DNA from: Amphirosellinia nigrospora
Taxonomy: Eukaryota > Ascomycota > Sordariomycetes > Xylariales > Xylariaceae
Direction: 5' to 3'
Assembly: GCA_004123355.1 (NCBI GenBank)
Contig: SCHM01000005.1
Location: 992,001-1,056,000 of the forward strand
DNA length: 64,000 bases
Of the stretch, positions 46,429 through 59,924 are shown piece after piece (within the stretch, counting starts at the first letter, position 1; every line of letters begins with the position of its first letter). Under the pieces are notes generated by a model. It saw nothing but the letters and a program-made list of their open reading frames with translations, was not told the DNA's origin and ran no database searches. The translations under genes and the position numbers were made by a program.

Positions 46429-46918
46429 GATGAATAGTGCGATGGGTGAAAAGAACACTCCCTTTTCGCATGTACGGCACAAACCAAAAAAATTATCGGA
46501 TAGATAAGATAGAGTGCGATTTGAAGCACTTTGGAATCGATCTAAGGTTCTTGTCAAACCGAAATACCTTATCCAACCATGTCCAGCAGCTTATATGTAC
46601 ATATAAGGGCGCGAGTGGGAATGGGAGCCCCGAATTGGAAGTGGAGACGGGATACAGCCCGTTAGGTACTCAGAAATATTTAGGTAAAAGGTATAATGCA
46701 GGGCAACGTCATGCCGCCAATCAGGCGTCAAGCCTCGGCAGGCTTAGGTCACCTTAGCTCCAGGCGCCCGAGCGTTGGGACCGGGGTACATAGTACAACA
46801 CAGGTGTACACTGGACGAAGCTGTTAAACGTTTCACCCCTCCGAAACAAGACAACACCACCAAAACAACAACCAGATAAATTAATCTCTGCCCGCTGCCC
46901 GCTGCCCGACACAGCGCC
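46429..46918. promoter_or_regulatory. Divergent promoter region between CobW-like gene and mob3
   Basis: A 490-base interval separates the two start codons and faces both genes. No clear TATA box is seen; a short G/C-rich GCCCGCTGCC repeat precedes the mob3 start. Confidence 0.4.
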
Positions 46919-48749
46919 ATGTCTCTGACCCAGGGGTCGCCTCGCCTACCCAGTCCGCCGCCCGCCGCCGAGATCCAGCTCGGCCCAAGTCGCCCGCTTG
47001 GGTGCCACCGCGAACCGCCAGGCGCAGCAGATGCAGATGCAGATGCAGATGGAGCAGACGACCAACGATGCCAACGCGAGGCGGCGCATACACCCCGGCA
47101 CGAAATCCGAGGACATGGCCACCGGTCCGCCCTTGGTGCCCCTGAACGAGGTACGTCCCACGTCTCCGTCTCCATCCCCGTCTCGCGAACCGCGAGATTG
47201 ATGGTGTTGCGATCGATCGACCCTGACCAGCATTCGTACTGCTACAGCTCGACTCGGCCTTCCAACTGCAAGAGCATCTAGCTGCTCTGCACTATCACCA
47301 CACTTCCGGCGGCACCGCTGCCATCACGCGCGCCGCCGCTGCCCAGCTTGCCCAGCCGCCGCCTGGCATCGACCGCACCCTTTGGCTGTATGAGCTCTGC
47401 CGCTTCCTGATCGCCCAGTGCAACAGCCTCATCGTCGGTTTTCTCTTCGACAACCGCCGTGTTCGTCTGCCACATGTCCCGAGATGCGCGCTTCCGAGTG
47501 GCAGTTCCTGTGTGCCGTGCACGACACACCCAAGAGCTGCTGCGCTATCGACTATTGCTGCACACGTAGACTGGGCCGCCAACGTTGTCACGAACCCCAA
47601 GATCTTCCCCAGCCGCTTCGTGTTGGTGTCGGAGGGCACGATAAGGGTGCCGTGTTAAAGAATCTTGTCAACGTGTTTCGACGGCTGCATAGGATATTTG
47701 CGCATGCGTGGTTCCAGCATCGGGGAGTGTTCTGGTCCGTCGAGTCTCAGACCGGTCTATACGCATTTTTCAAGACGGTCTGTGATCTGTACGATCTCCT
47801 ACCAGCAGAGAACTACAAACTCCCCCCGGAGGCCGAAGGCTTGGAGGCGGAGCCTACCAGCAAAGAAGAGAAGCGGCTTACGGTGACGTCCATCGCCAAA
47901 CCCCCCCTAAACCAGAGCGATAGCTTTGAGCACGATGACGATCGAAATAGTATGCAGGCGCGTAGAAGCAATACCGCCAGGCATTCAAGCAGACCGTCGA
48001 CTGGTAGTGCCGTGACGACCGTCATTGAAGAGGGCGAAGATGAGCATCCTGATATTACCAATAAGCTAAGGGGTATGCGTATATCGGCTGCCGACATAGT
48101 TGGGGAAGAATCCGAGATAGAAGTCCCCGTCATTGTTGAGGGCGGCATGATCGAGGAATCCACACCTACAGATACACAAGCAGCTGAAATCTCCGAAGAT
48201 ACAAGCGATCAAGACGATGCGCACGACGAGACCATCATCGCGGACACAGAAGACACACAAGAGAACGAAGAGGTGAAAGATACGCCGCTACCTAATCAGG
48301 AATCACCTCACGACCCCAGTGAAGAGGGAACAAACAACTTACAACCAGCCGCGGATGATGACGATGAGAAAGCCACATCACAAGACACTGATACACCCTC
48401 CAAGGAAGCTGTAAAGTCCACCATGGTGAAGCCTCCCAGGAAGCCGGGGAGTCAAGTCAAGAGAAAAGGCGAAGTGAATTCGACTCCCGAGGAACCGAGC
48501 ACTGGATAGGACCCTGCTGCCCGTCTCGAGCGATTGGAAGAAGACAACAAAGACATTTCAGATGGTAATGGGATCCTTCGGCAAGGTAGGACGATTCAAC
48601 GCCAGATGCGACACATGAGGGCACCCAGAAGTCCGCCGAAGGACGGAGATCCCGACGTAGACACCAAAAGAATCATCGAGTGTACGAGAGAGGTCGCGAG
48701 TCGGTTACGCCAAAGTCAGCGTCAACAACAACGACAACCTCAGCCATAA
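46919..48749 (+). CDS. mob3: MOB3/phocein-family protein (STRIPAK subunit), frame interrupted
   Basis: MOB3 is a subunit of the STRIPAK phosphatase complex, which controls hyphal fusion and fruiting-body development. The start gives MSLTQGSPRLPSPPPAAEIQ. The frame changes near 46985 (four CAGATG units at 47028-47051 encode Gln-Met), reads RRRIHPGTKSEDMATGPPLV, and has an intron from 47151 to about 47249. Next come LDSAFQLQEHLAALHYHH and TLWLYELCRFLIAQCNSLIV. A break near 47453 precedes CPEMRASEWQFLCAVHD and PKSCCAIDYCC. The segment to GHDKGAVLKNL is read through two compensating indels (47560-47645), followed by FRRLHRIFAHAWFQHRGVFW and VCDLYDLLPAENYKLPPEAE. An acidic disordered region follows. 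An in-frame TAG at 48507-48509 separates it from DPAARLERLEEDNKDISDGN, a conserved C-terminal coil ending at 48749. Confidence 0.75.
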
Positions 48750-50932
48750 TGTATGTAGATATACTTTTACTAAGGGGATGAAATGGGATGTTTTAGAGGA
48801 AAAGTGGGTGGTAGGTTAGGAGTTAATATCGTGCTCGCGGTTCGGGGGTTTATTGTACATTATTGACAGGATCGCGGGCTGGGTGGGTGGGTAGGTGGCG
48901 GAAGGCAAAGCAGGCGAAGCATGCATGTTGAAAATATCTCTGTACGAACGAAGCCTACGACAATGTTTTATGAGCTTGGCTCTTTCTATTCTATTCTTGT
49001 GTTCTTAGCTATTTAAATCAACAGTATTAATTCTCGGTTGAGATATATTTGCTAATTGGGTCTACTAGTTTTCATAATTGAGGTATGATAAGCTGGACTT
49101 TAGGTTTCGGAGACCTCATAACATGGGGGAAGAAGTCGGAAACATGGATTTAGAAAGAGATAGAGTGATGGCATGGTATGTATAACTTGTGGAATCATGG
49201 AAAATTCAGATATAGGCCGTTTGGCTCTAATTAATAGACATAACTTGGGTGTGTATAAACAATTATATACTGTTATTATAAAAAATGCAAGTTGTTTACA
49301 TTTTCGTCCATTTGGATTATGTCGACAAACTTCCTTGACTTTTGCTGCGTACCAAATAGTAATTACCCAATGCCCACCCTAAGTACATATCTAATAGCCA
49401 CGGACTAATTTAAACCGACCATTGGAACTATATCGCTCTTCATATCCGTAATATTGTTGTGTCTATGCCCATGCTTGCAATAACAGGATGAACAATAGAG
49501 CTTTTAAGCTTATATATAGTTAGCAAGGTAGATAAATTAATGAGATTGATTATCCATTAAGTGGACAATTAAGCTTTCTCACGTATAGCGTAGCTTGACA
49601 ACTGGGTTGGCATTGACATGCTGGTGAAACCTAGGTAACAGTAGATTAATATCCGAAGAAGGGGTAATACAAGATATCTAGAGCACAGAGACACCACCTA
49701 TCATCCTTTGGATTTCTTACTTATCATAGCCCGTTTCGTGTAAGGGAAGTAACCTACAATTACGACTCCGCCGCTCTTCTCCCAGCCGTGATAGACGAGG
49801 GATAACTCTATCCGTGATGCGAAAACCAGTACCATCCGCAGCAGTAACCCGTTACCGAATCCCTCAGGCGTGACGTGACGTGACGTCAAGTCTCATCAGG
49901 CGAGGTCAGAGCGGCAGCGTGTATATTGAGACCGGGGGGGCATCGAGGTCGCGGTTCTGGCCGCAGCCGGGTAATGTGTCAAGCGAGACCCGCCAACAAT
50001 GCGGAGGTAGGTTAGGTAGGTTAGGTCTCGCAGCCGCGAGGGAAAATATCCGAGCGTCGGTTTGTGGTATAGGCGTAGGTAGCGATGACGCCTTTCATGT
50101 AAGTATGTACGAATGAGTGAGTCCGAGACTGGTAACAACTGATCTCCCCATGGATGAGTGGATGGGCCTTATTGGGGCCGGCATATGATTGTCTGGGGAT
50201 ATTATGCTTGTATTATATTCTATGACGTCCTTGGACGTTTCTGGGGAGTATAGGTAGGTACTATATAGGGTTGGTTATAAGGGGGTGTGTTCCGATGGTG
50301 ACCCTGTGGACATCTCTGACTACCTCGTCCATGTGTTGATCTGATATGGTCCAGGAATCGGGCCTGGATCAGAACCCGGGTCGTGGTTCGGATGGTTCAT
50401 GCAAGGCGGGCTGGCGGGAGGGAGGAGTGGTACACCTTGTTGGGTCTTGGGTGTTGTTGAAGGTAAAGTAAAAGTAAGGTACACACCGGCATGGCATGGC
50501 ATGACATGACAAGCCATCGATCTTCCGTCACATTACCTACGCGGCGCGAACCCGACAGGGCAAGCTCTTTCAAGTCATATAGCCAGCCCCCCAGTTTCCC
50601 CAGATCCCGGGTAGTAGTAGTCCGCCCTGCATCTAACCTACATGACGGCTCGGCCCCAAGCCGAACCCGTCTCTCTGCCCATCACGTTTCAAACCCCGGT
50701 CGGCTGGGACGTCCGTGGTTCAATTCTTCATCGTAACCCCAATCCCACCTTCTCAATACCGTTTTTTGACGTCCGTTTTTCGTACGACCCTCGCCGTTAG
50801 TTGCCCTATGAGTTGCATAGATCTCCTCACATATGATCTTCAAAATCTGATCGAAACCGGGCCGGGGGGCATCGTTCCCCCCAGCGGAAAGCGACACACA
50901 TACATCTCGTTCAACGTCCACATACGCGGGGG
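48750..50932. other. Intergenic, nothing recognised
   Basis: The region is AT-rich at 48950-49680 and GC-richer from 49880 on. Short frames on both strands show no motif. Short tandem motifs are seen at 49865-49880 (GTGACGTGACGTGACGT) and 50005-50025 (GGTAGGTTAGGTAGGTTAGG). Confidence 0.5.
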
Positions 50933-53433
50933 TCAGCTCCTGCCCAGCACATTCTTGCCTTTGATTCTCGCGCCCGTGCTAGTGCTGCTGACTCGATCGC
51001 GAGGGCTCGGGCTGTCCTCGCTGTCGATGCGCATGTTGGAGAAGATGGCGCTGATCTCTCGGATATCCTCGTTTTGTGGCGTCAGCTTGGTGCCGTGGTG
51101 CGCGTCTGCGAAGGCCCGTATGCTTCGGAGGATGGGGGATAGGCCCTCGTCTTTGGGAAGCCACCATTGGTTGCATGACAGATCGCGGAATAGCTCGGCC
51201 ATTCGCATGCGCATTGTTAGAGGGAAAACGTATCTAGAATGACGTAAGCTGAACGGTTATGCTATTTTTTAAAAAGATGCGGCTCTTCAGGGACTGTTGG
51301 CTAAGTATGATATCTCGGACCAATGAAGATATTACTCAGAATCCCAGAGTAGATGATAGAAATCTTGCGTCTGTGGACAGAAAAGGGGCTACTCACCCTG
51401 TTGCTTCTAGCGACGCATACCGGCGTCTCATCCACATATGGTACTTCTGATTCCGGGGAATAAAGAGACAAGCGATGGCAAGGCAGGCTTGAACTGTCAT
51501 GAGTGTTCCCATTGGGGTTTCCGGCCAGAGTCGTACCGTTTCAAACATTTCGCAAGCTGAGAGGGCGAGTTGCCTCAGCTCGGCGGAGGGTTCCTGCTGC
51601 AGTGCGTAGCCCTCGAGGCGGCTCTTATGCATGATACTTATCGAATGCCACTCCATCAGCAGGATACTTGTCGGAAATAGCGGAAATTGGTAGAGGAAAC
51701 CCGTCTTGTAGGGATTCACAATGTCGTCCTCCGTCAAGGGCTGTTTGTATGGGAATTCGGTTACGAGGTAGTTCGAGTCCATGATGGCGGGGTCGACTCC
51801 GTTCTTCCACTCCGCTAATCGCGCCGAGATGTCATCATATTCTTCGTTATAGGCCTCAGCCGAGATTTCTCCTCGGGCACTTTTTGCATATAGAAGTGAC
51901 ATATCCAGTGACATCAAGCGTAAAGTCGTAGCTTCCACCTCTATCCTCCAAGACAGGTCGCTTGGATTGCTTTCTACCCTTTTTTTGCTTCCTTCCACGG
52001 CGGACACGAACCATTCCCTCGGCAATGCGGTTTCGAACCCTCCCATCATGGCGACGAAAACGTCGAACCTAATATACCAGTTTAATAATGCGCTAACGGA
52101 CGACTGCATGATGGTTTCCGGCGTAAACAGCTGTGTCATTATTTGCAGTGCCGCTTTTTGATGTCCGGATAGGTTTACCCAATCACCTAGGTATTCCTTA
52201 ACCTGGGTTAGCAATAGTTGACATCTATTTGAAACGTCGGCTCTCACCTCTATCGTAGCAAGCTGAAGTATTGTCAATAGGCTGGTTAGATTTTGTTTGT
52301 CTCCACGCTGAAGGCTGCCTAAAAGCATTGTAACACTCTTGTTATAATATCCAAGGAAGTCTTCGATTTTGCCATGTGGATGCTGGATCGTAGAGTGGTA
52401 AGCCGCGAAGCCGACAACGGCATATAATAAGGCATCGTTTCCTTCGCGCACGGCGAGGGAAGGCAGAACGGACTTGAAGAAACCGTCCGGGTCGTTGGGC
52501 ATCCCGTAGCTGAAGTGGGTGATGTTTTCGCGAAAATAGCCAAGGTAGTATTGCTGTTCTTTGTGAAGATGGACCACTCTGGGTTGGGTGTGCTCGGTTG
52601 AAACGCTGCATCGGACGTTTGGATGGTAGTGGTGAAGCTGGCCGAAGTCCCTGTGGAGATGGATGGAGAAGAGCTCTTGGTGCCTTCTAAAGAAGGCGTC
52701 TCGGAGTTCTGTCGGTTCCCTGTTCTTTGTAAATTGAGGACTGCAAAGGAGGGTTCGCGACGCAACCCTTTCGCTGACCGCAGTTGTTGAGGGAGTAGTC
52801 GGACGGCTCCTCTTCATCACGGATGGACTCAAGCTTCGATTCCTTTTCCATGTCATCCATGTCATCTATCGAAGATTCCGGGCTGCCCTCTTGGCTGGTC
52901 GATGTCGCTTCTTTCGACGTACTACTACTGGTAGATCCCTTCGTTGCGGGCGGGTCCGGGTATACACATTCCCTCTTTCCTTTGCGACACCCTAGTAAAG
53001 TTAGCTGCATGCATACGGATCCGTCTACGGGATACTTCTCACGATCACAAATAGGGTGTTTTTCATCACACTGCAACCAAGTCAGCACGCTCCCCCTACC
53101 AAGTCTAGTTAGGGACTTCCATACCTTGACTCGCCTGCTTCTACAGGTATAGCACCCTGACCGTGTTCTACGGTGTTTTACATGATCTATCCCCGGGACT
53201 GATTTCTTCTTGCTTCGGCTGCTCTGAGGTTTTGGTTCTTGAAACACAATGGGATCAGGAAAGCCAGTATAGTATCCGAGGCTCGGGTACTGGTTGGTTA
53301 GGGGTCCGGGATGACTCCCTATCTGCGAAGGTTGCTGAGGTTGATAACGTGCATCTAGATCCTGGAGGCTTGTATTCGGCGAAATCCCCATCTCCACCAT
53401 AGAAGATGAGGATAACTGATAGAATCCACTCAT
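50933..53433 (-). CDS. Zn(II)2Cys6 transcription factor with DUF3468-type domain (one frameshift)
   Basis: This is a nuclear regulator of unknown target. The start at 53433 gives MSGFYQLSSSSMVEMGISPN. The zinc cluster spans three exons: RRTRSGCYTCRSRRVK, a 54-base intron (53071-53124), CDEKHPICDR (28-base micro-exon 53043-53070), a 51-base intron (52992-53042), then CRKGKRECVYPDP. Spacing is CX2CX6CX6CX2CX6C. Both introns are multiples of three without stops. After a Ser-rich acidic linker the frame changes at about 52700-52790. A 490-codon frame then holds the fungal-specific domain: YYLGYFRENITHFSYGMPND, LLYAVVGFAAYHSTIQHPHG, KEYLGDWVNLSGHQKAALQI and FTPETIMQSSVSALLNWYIR. A 163-base intron (51234-51396) leads to the last exon (50933-51233) with NQWWLPKDEGLSPILRSIR. 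Domain organisation resembles sterol-regulator-like Upc2 relatives. Confidence 0.8.
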
Positions 53434-56400
53434 TGGAGACCGGAGTCAGTCATGTACGCGGTGGAAAAAAGTGTTAGTTGCCAGTTAATTGTTATGGCGT
53501 CGACAACGACTTAGTGTTGTTGGTTTACACTACTCCTCCGAACAACGGCGATGGGCTTGCTGTGCTAAATTTGTGAACTTTGAAGGGGATTGCAAGAAGC
53601 ACCAAAATGGCAAATTCTCTTAGACGGTAGATAGTCGATAGATCAATGAGATCTGAGGGTACAACAATGGAAAATTGCCGTGATATTTGATGAGAGTCGA
53701 ATAGACGGGAAGAGTCAACCCGTCCTACGAGAGTATCCGTGGTTCAATCAAGGGAGTAACTGCTCATTCGAAAATTCCTTGAGCCAATGGACAGGCTTGA
53801 TATGAGCAAGGTTGGCCACCCCAGATAATTGGGGTGTTGGACCGGCCTTTTGCGGCGGCTCGGATCACCCTGGCGCTTCGAATGGGAGATCGGACGGGGT
53901 ACGGGCGCGCGAGGGACAGGGAGGAGAAATGAGTATGTATAGGCAAAACTTGTTATAGCTGCTGAACACACTGTCATCGCTATAGGCCGATGGCCCGGTA
54001 TCGTATTTCCCCAAGTTGACAATTATTAAGGCCCCAAGTAATAATCGTTGTCCGTCCAAGTGAAGATGCAGTGGGGTTACTGATGTCTATCTCGCATCAC
54101 TCCCCTGCTGTTACACGCACTCTTATTAGGAGAAGCCTGTTCAAGATCTGCTGACGGGATCGTTACTGTAATGTAGGCGCAGCGGGGCTCCTTGTGCGTG
54201 ATGGTCGTCGGCTTAAGGCCTACCCTCTTTTCTTGTATACGGCGGACGGAGTCTCGAATTTTTTCTTCCCCACCAAGGTAGAAAGAAGACAGGATGGTCG
54301 ACACCTCACAAGTTAAGTATTAGGTATGCTTCGAAATTGGACAAGTCAACGCGTCGTCACTGGTAGCGGATCTCCGTCGATTACTGCACGGTCGACAGCA
54401 AGGGGTTAAGAACGTGTGATAGTCGATCTGATGGTATACTAGTAAGGTGCAGTAGAGTGGTCCTGTAAGGCATAAAACCTGAGCTCTGTTCAGAGAAGCA
54501 ATTCTACGGGATCTACCGGCAGCCCGAAGTAACATGGCCTGGTTGGCTACAAGGAAGCTGGCAACGCTGCGCGTAGTGTACACTACACGTACAGTAGCTA
54601 TTCGACGACCAAGTACTGGTCAGAATGGAGTGGGGGGCGAGGTGCCAAGCGCACTTCCCCCCTCGATCCAAGATCACTTTGGGTTGATGAGCCGGATCTG
54701 CCGCGTGCCAGGATGCTCAATCAGATATTATAGAAAGTCTGGAATGGAATCTCTCTTCAACGTCACCCCTACCCGCATACGGAAGAGTTCCGCGACAATA
54801 CTGGCTTCAAGTTATCAATTCGGGGCGATGTAGTGTAGACCATGGTGTTGGGCCTGCGCTCAAGGGTGCCGCGAGACTGGAGCTAAAGTGAGTTGAGATG
54901 GTGGGCGAGCTGTGTACTTGCAAGGGGTAATCGTCCTAAGTTAAGAGAGACCAGTATTTTGGTAATCACTTCCCAGGCAATACGGGATGCAGCAGATGAT
55001 GACATGCAACAGGGGCCGAGAAGATTAGGACAGGGGTAAGGAGTGATGCCACAATTATTGACAGGCTAAGAAATCAACACTTGTGATACAAGTACAGGGC
55101 ACTCAATCTGCACTTCATCCTCTATTTTGGAGAAACCAAAGTTTCAGCTCATATCATAGCTATCTGAAATAGGAACTGTATGTCAGCGCCCTTATCATCT
55201 CTGTATGGGAAAAATTAACGAAGGACGATAGACTCACCGCACTTGTTCAGTCGCCTGTTTAAGGGGCTAACCTCTCAGCGAATCTCGGTGACATCTCGCA
55301 CAAAGATGCCTGCTGTGTAGTACAGGCAGACGATTTCTACCAATCGTTTGATCTGCAAAAAGTGGCGGGAGATGTTAGACATGCCTAGCAAAACGGTGTG
55401 TATGAGGCTTGGTTTGAGACGCTCATCATCGTAGTTGAGGGCAGACGAGCATGTCGCATACTGACCTCCCTACATATTCTGACTCTTCAAGAGTAGCGAT
55501 CCCAAACTCAAACTACCTAGTGCACAGCATCCAGGCTCCTGTAGAAGCCGGGCCGTTCGAAACACTGTGTGGATTTCTTGGATGGGCAAGAGGGACTACT
55601 ACACCATACCAATGCGCGCCGAGTATACTATCCCACGCCTCGAATCTAGCCGCAGGTAGTTGGGATCAAACTAAAGCATAGTACTATGCTGTAATATGCA
55701 TAGGAATCGCCACAAACGTACTACGCACGCCTACGCTATGGGTTTTTCGACGACGAAGCTTCTCGAACTAGTCGGTGGCGTGTTTCTTTTCAGTTAGAGA
55801 AGTGGTATACATATAAGATAGTGGCGCTTGAGGGATGGCTATCATGAATGGCGCAGGATTGGGCAGAGCCGTGAGCCTGATCGTCCGACCTTGTGTGTTT
55901 GTAGCTTTGGCGCGTGTACTATAGCTATGCACGCTGGTTCATATGCACCATATGCACAGTACCTCAGCTGCAAGGCATGTCAACCACGCTGAGGTCCGAG
56001 GGTACCTACTTACAGTAAAGTACTATGTAGGTAGGTGATGTTGAAGGATGGGGTGGTTCTGGGGTGGAGGCCAACATTTCAGAGCTGCTGTCGCAAACGC
56101 AGCTGATTGGTGTATTGGGCAGCAACTAGACAAGGGCCCCCGGCACGGAGCCCGTAACCACTTACACTACCTGGATACGCTATGCCACATGTGTCGAGTA
56201 CCAGCCTTGGAAATTCAGTGGATACATGGCCCGTTGCGGAGGATCGCACGTAATGACCGACTGCTAGACTACTTTGGGCATATATGCTGGACGTCATGGC
56301 CGGAAGCTGATTGCCCTGGCGCATCCGCTCATGTCGAACGGGAACGAATACTAAATACCCTGTAGAGAACCACTACCACTAAGGTACCAACTGTAGGTAT

Positions 56401-59400
56401 GTTACGTGCTTACCTAGGTAAGTAAGTATGTATAATCAAGTGAAAATGTCTACTGTAAGGTGTCATCCTCCCTCGAGCTAACGCAATGAATGCGCACTAC
56501 TACCTACCTACTTGGAGCAGCCATTCAGAAAAGCTAGTATATAGTTTTCTCGTCTCTCCTCCCCTAGCAGGATCATAGGTATATATATCTATCTATATTA
56601 CCAAGTTTGGGAAGTTTTAGGCTATAAATGTCCTCGTCAGCAAGCGTTGTCTGCTCAGTATTAAGTTTGGCACTTCAGATAAGCCAAGACCCTACCACGG
56701 TTATATATCGCACTAAACTGAAAAGTGCCCATGTCCGACGACGGCTCGGGGAATGGTAGCAATCTAGCCACGGCACATTACTGTACGTCGGATATACTAG
56801 ACTAATTAGTTTGCATCTGTCTACGAGAAACTTAAAAATAGCTGTGCATAGATGTCTATCTTTCCGCCTCCCGAACGCCCTATACATATGCGTTGCGTAA
56901 TTACATACATAGCGAAATAGTAATAGGCTATCCGTTAAATTAAGGATGATAGACCGCCTTTGTTTGTTTGTAAGTACCGTAAGCAACGAGGACGAGGAAG
57001 ATTCTCCGCGGTATCTCGAGGAATGGAGGACACAGACACAAATTTTCCAGGTTTATCGTCATCAAAAACTAGGTAGTAGGTGATACAGTCCGAGCTTTCA
57101 GCACCCTACTAGCTTTTTTTACCAACTCCTTATAAGTTTCATCAGCGTATCTTGCAGAGGGTGAGTTGGAGCTTGAGATTTATCCCGGGGTAAATTCGTT
57201 CAACATCCCTGCTGCATACCAGCTAAGGCACCTCTCTATCTATACATATACGTATGCACAGTAACGCATCCTAGTACGGTAGGTAGTTGTAGGTAGGCTT
57301 GAGCTGAGGCCTTTTCAGATGAATTCCAGCTTGCGGCTCAGAACGTGGTGTATCAACAACAGCAGCACACTAACTTGGCTTGAAGCGGACAAGCCTCTTC
57401 ATTTCATGGTCACCAGCGCGGTAACTACACTAGGGTTGCCGCAGGCAGATCACACAGTGAAAAAGAGACGACGCTTTGGCCTGTACAACCCTAACCCCTT
57501 AGCACGATGCATTGTTCGATATGACTCCCAGTCCGCTGGGAAGCACCCGAGCCCGAATCACACGCCACGGCACATGTACGTAGTAAACACAGTACGCCAG
57601 GTATGGGCTTTCAGCTGCCCAGCCAGTTACCAGGACAGGAACGGGAGACGTGATGGCGGGAGTCCCCAATCCCCCCTTGCCAAGCCGAGCGCCCCTTCTC
57701 CGCATCGTAGCCCTGAAGGCCTGTCGACTTACACTCTTACACTACTGGATGGCGAACGGGCTCGACACAGCGGTCACCCTGGTTTCTGCATTCTGGTATG
57801 CATGTAGCATTTGTCATGTTACAATATTCCTGCGTTTCTCGTATCAGTATACGTACTCCTGCGCTTCACCTGTTGGGGGCTGTAGGAATTAGGTATCTGC
57901 TGCTGTAGGCAAAGCGCACTACACTACAGTACATTACGTGACGGCACGGTTGAATGAAAGGGGGTCCCGGGAATGTCGGCGGGAATGTCGGCGACGTTTG
58001 CTGAACCCGCAGCTCTGGGATCCTAATAAAGTCTCTCCGCTAGACAAGGCTTCTCGACAAGGCTTCTGACAAGGCTATCGCAGGACCAACAAGGGGTTTG
58101 GCAGGGAATATTTGCTATACCTCGCACTAGTCAGACCTACAGCATATTATCTACACGTGTCTGTACACGGTAAATGCCTGTCTATCCACGGGCATCCGGC
58201 CATGTGGAGAAGGGCCCTGGCCGCGGCATTAATATACGCACAGGATGGATACGCAGTATGTATGTAATTAATGTATATGTATATCACTTCTGAGCACAGC
58301 AGCAGCAGTACCGTGCGTCTGAAGCCCCCGATTGAGCGTATACTGTCCTCCCTCCCAACTGCGTAGGCACGGGCACGGGCAGACACGGGCAGCACATGAA
58401 CCCGCGTATTCGTAATAGCGTCGTGATTTCATCGCGCTCGAGCCAGGCCATCGCTGCTCTTCTGTCGCCGCCAAGCCGACTACTCGAGCGATTAGGCATT
58501 AGCATGTAAGGTGCACATACCATGGTAGCAGCGATTGTGGCGACACGCCACCGAGCGTTGCACCCCTAAATCAGACGGCGCAGTAGCGTCACGGACGACT
58601 TGCCTGTTCTTTCGTTTCTGTCGTAGTTCCAAACTGTAGCGCAACGGGCCACTTGATGCGGCGCATCTGGCCTTTGCCGCTGCACCATCCCCACCAACAC
58701 GCGTCTCTCACACGACAGGTCGAGGTCGAGGTCGAGGTCGAGGTCAAGGTCGAAGGAGACTTTAAACTTGGCGAGAAACGGAAGAAGTGTACCGATATCT
58801 CCGATGAGACCACTTATAGAGCAAATCCCGATACCTACTGGTAGTCTATCATGTAGCATCAGAGTTCCAGGGCCTCCCTTGCCAAGGCTAAGTAGCCGTG
58901 AACTAGTGTACACTACACTAGATTTTCTCCCGGCTCAATAGTGTAGTCAATATTATTATAGGTTAGGTACCTACCATCAGACGGAGTGCCTATCCTCCCG
59001 ATAGAACCAACTAATCACCCTTAATTAGGAATGATGAACTTGCCAGTCATCAGGTCAGGTACGCGCGCGCACGAGAAGCAGGCCGTAATAGGGAGGCAGG
59101 CAGCTTGCAGCAGCTCGACCCGTTTAACCAAATTGATGGATCACGAATCGAGCAGCAACCCCGAGTCCTTGATGACGACAGCCCATGCATATAGATAGTA
59201 TATAATACCAGTAGCCCAGCTGCTACGGTACACCAAGTGCGGTGCGGCTCTGTCGGGTTCGGGTTCGACGCGGGTTGCTAAACCATGCCAGATTTAGAAC
59301 ATGACGCTACGATACACTACTGCGGCACATACATACATAGTAGTAGAAAATAGGTTACATAGTACATATATACATGGCACATAACACGCAGCAGTTATTG

Positions 59401-59924
59401 CATTCGTGGCGCAAACTGGAGGGCAAAAGTTCCGACGATTGGGGAACCCGGCAGCCACTAACACGAACGGGAACCTATAGTTGGGTCGTATTAGGGTTCG
59501 CAGCCCTTGTTCATCCAATATATTGAAGGGTGTGTGAAACGTTGTTGGCTAATAATGATTTCTATTATAAACAGCGGCTATAAACCGAATGACATGTTAC
59601 GAACCAACAATCACAAGGAGGGTCGTCGAAACATGTGGTCACGTGGTGGTTCCCCTGAGATGTTTCTCAAGTGTCTCATAGTGGGTTTTAAAAACGAAAC
59701 ATGATGCTATCCAGAAAATATACCCAATTCTTATTAGTCAGCGTTCTCATGAGCAAACTACATCTGTGCGTCAACTAACCAACCAACCGTATGATGCATT
59801 GAGAACACAATACAACGCTTCTTGCTGGACAAGCAGCTAAATTGAGTGTATCTCGGATTTATTGATAGGTAGTTAAGGTAGTCTAGGAGGGAGACATTGC
59901 GCGCAGATCATCACACATTCGAAG
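53434..59924. other. Long stretch without a recognised gene
   Basis: This is 6.5 kb with many short frames and none with a domain, signal peptide or convincing splice structure. A hexanucleotide repeat (GGTCGA, about six units) lies at 58718-58755. TACCTAGGTA occurs at 56411-56420. Tracts rich in CTACC/GTAGG are frequent (56000-56520, 57280-57300). Confidence 0.5.
58718..58755. repeat. GGTCGA hexanucleotide tandem repeat
   Basis: About six tandem copies of GGTCGA are present; the fifth has AA instead of GA. Confidence 0.85.

Noticed and set aside
50715-51242. 175-codon open frame on the + strand
   Set aside because: It overlaps, on the opposite strand, the last exon of the DUF3468-type regulator, whose frame is recognisable; this one is a shadow.
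57319-57807. 162-codon open frame (+)
   Set aside because: No domain, no leader or splice structure, composition typical of chance frames, and a competing frame on the other strand.
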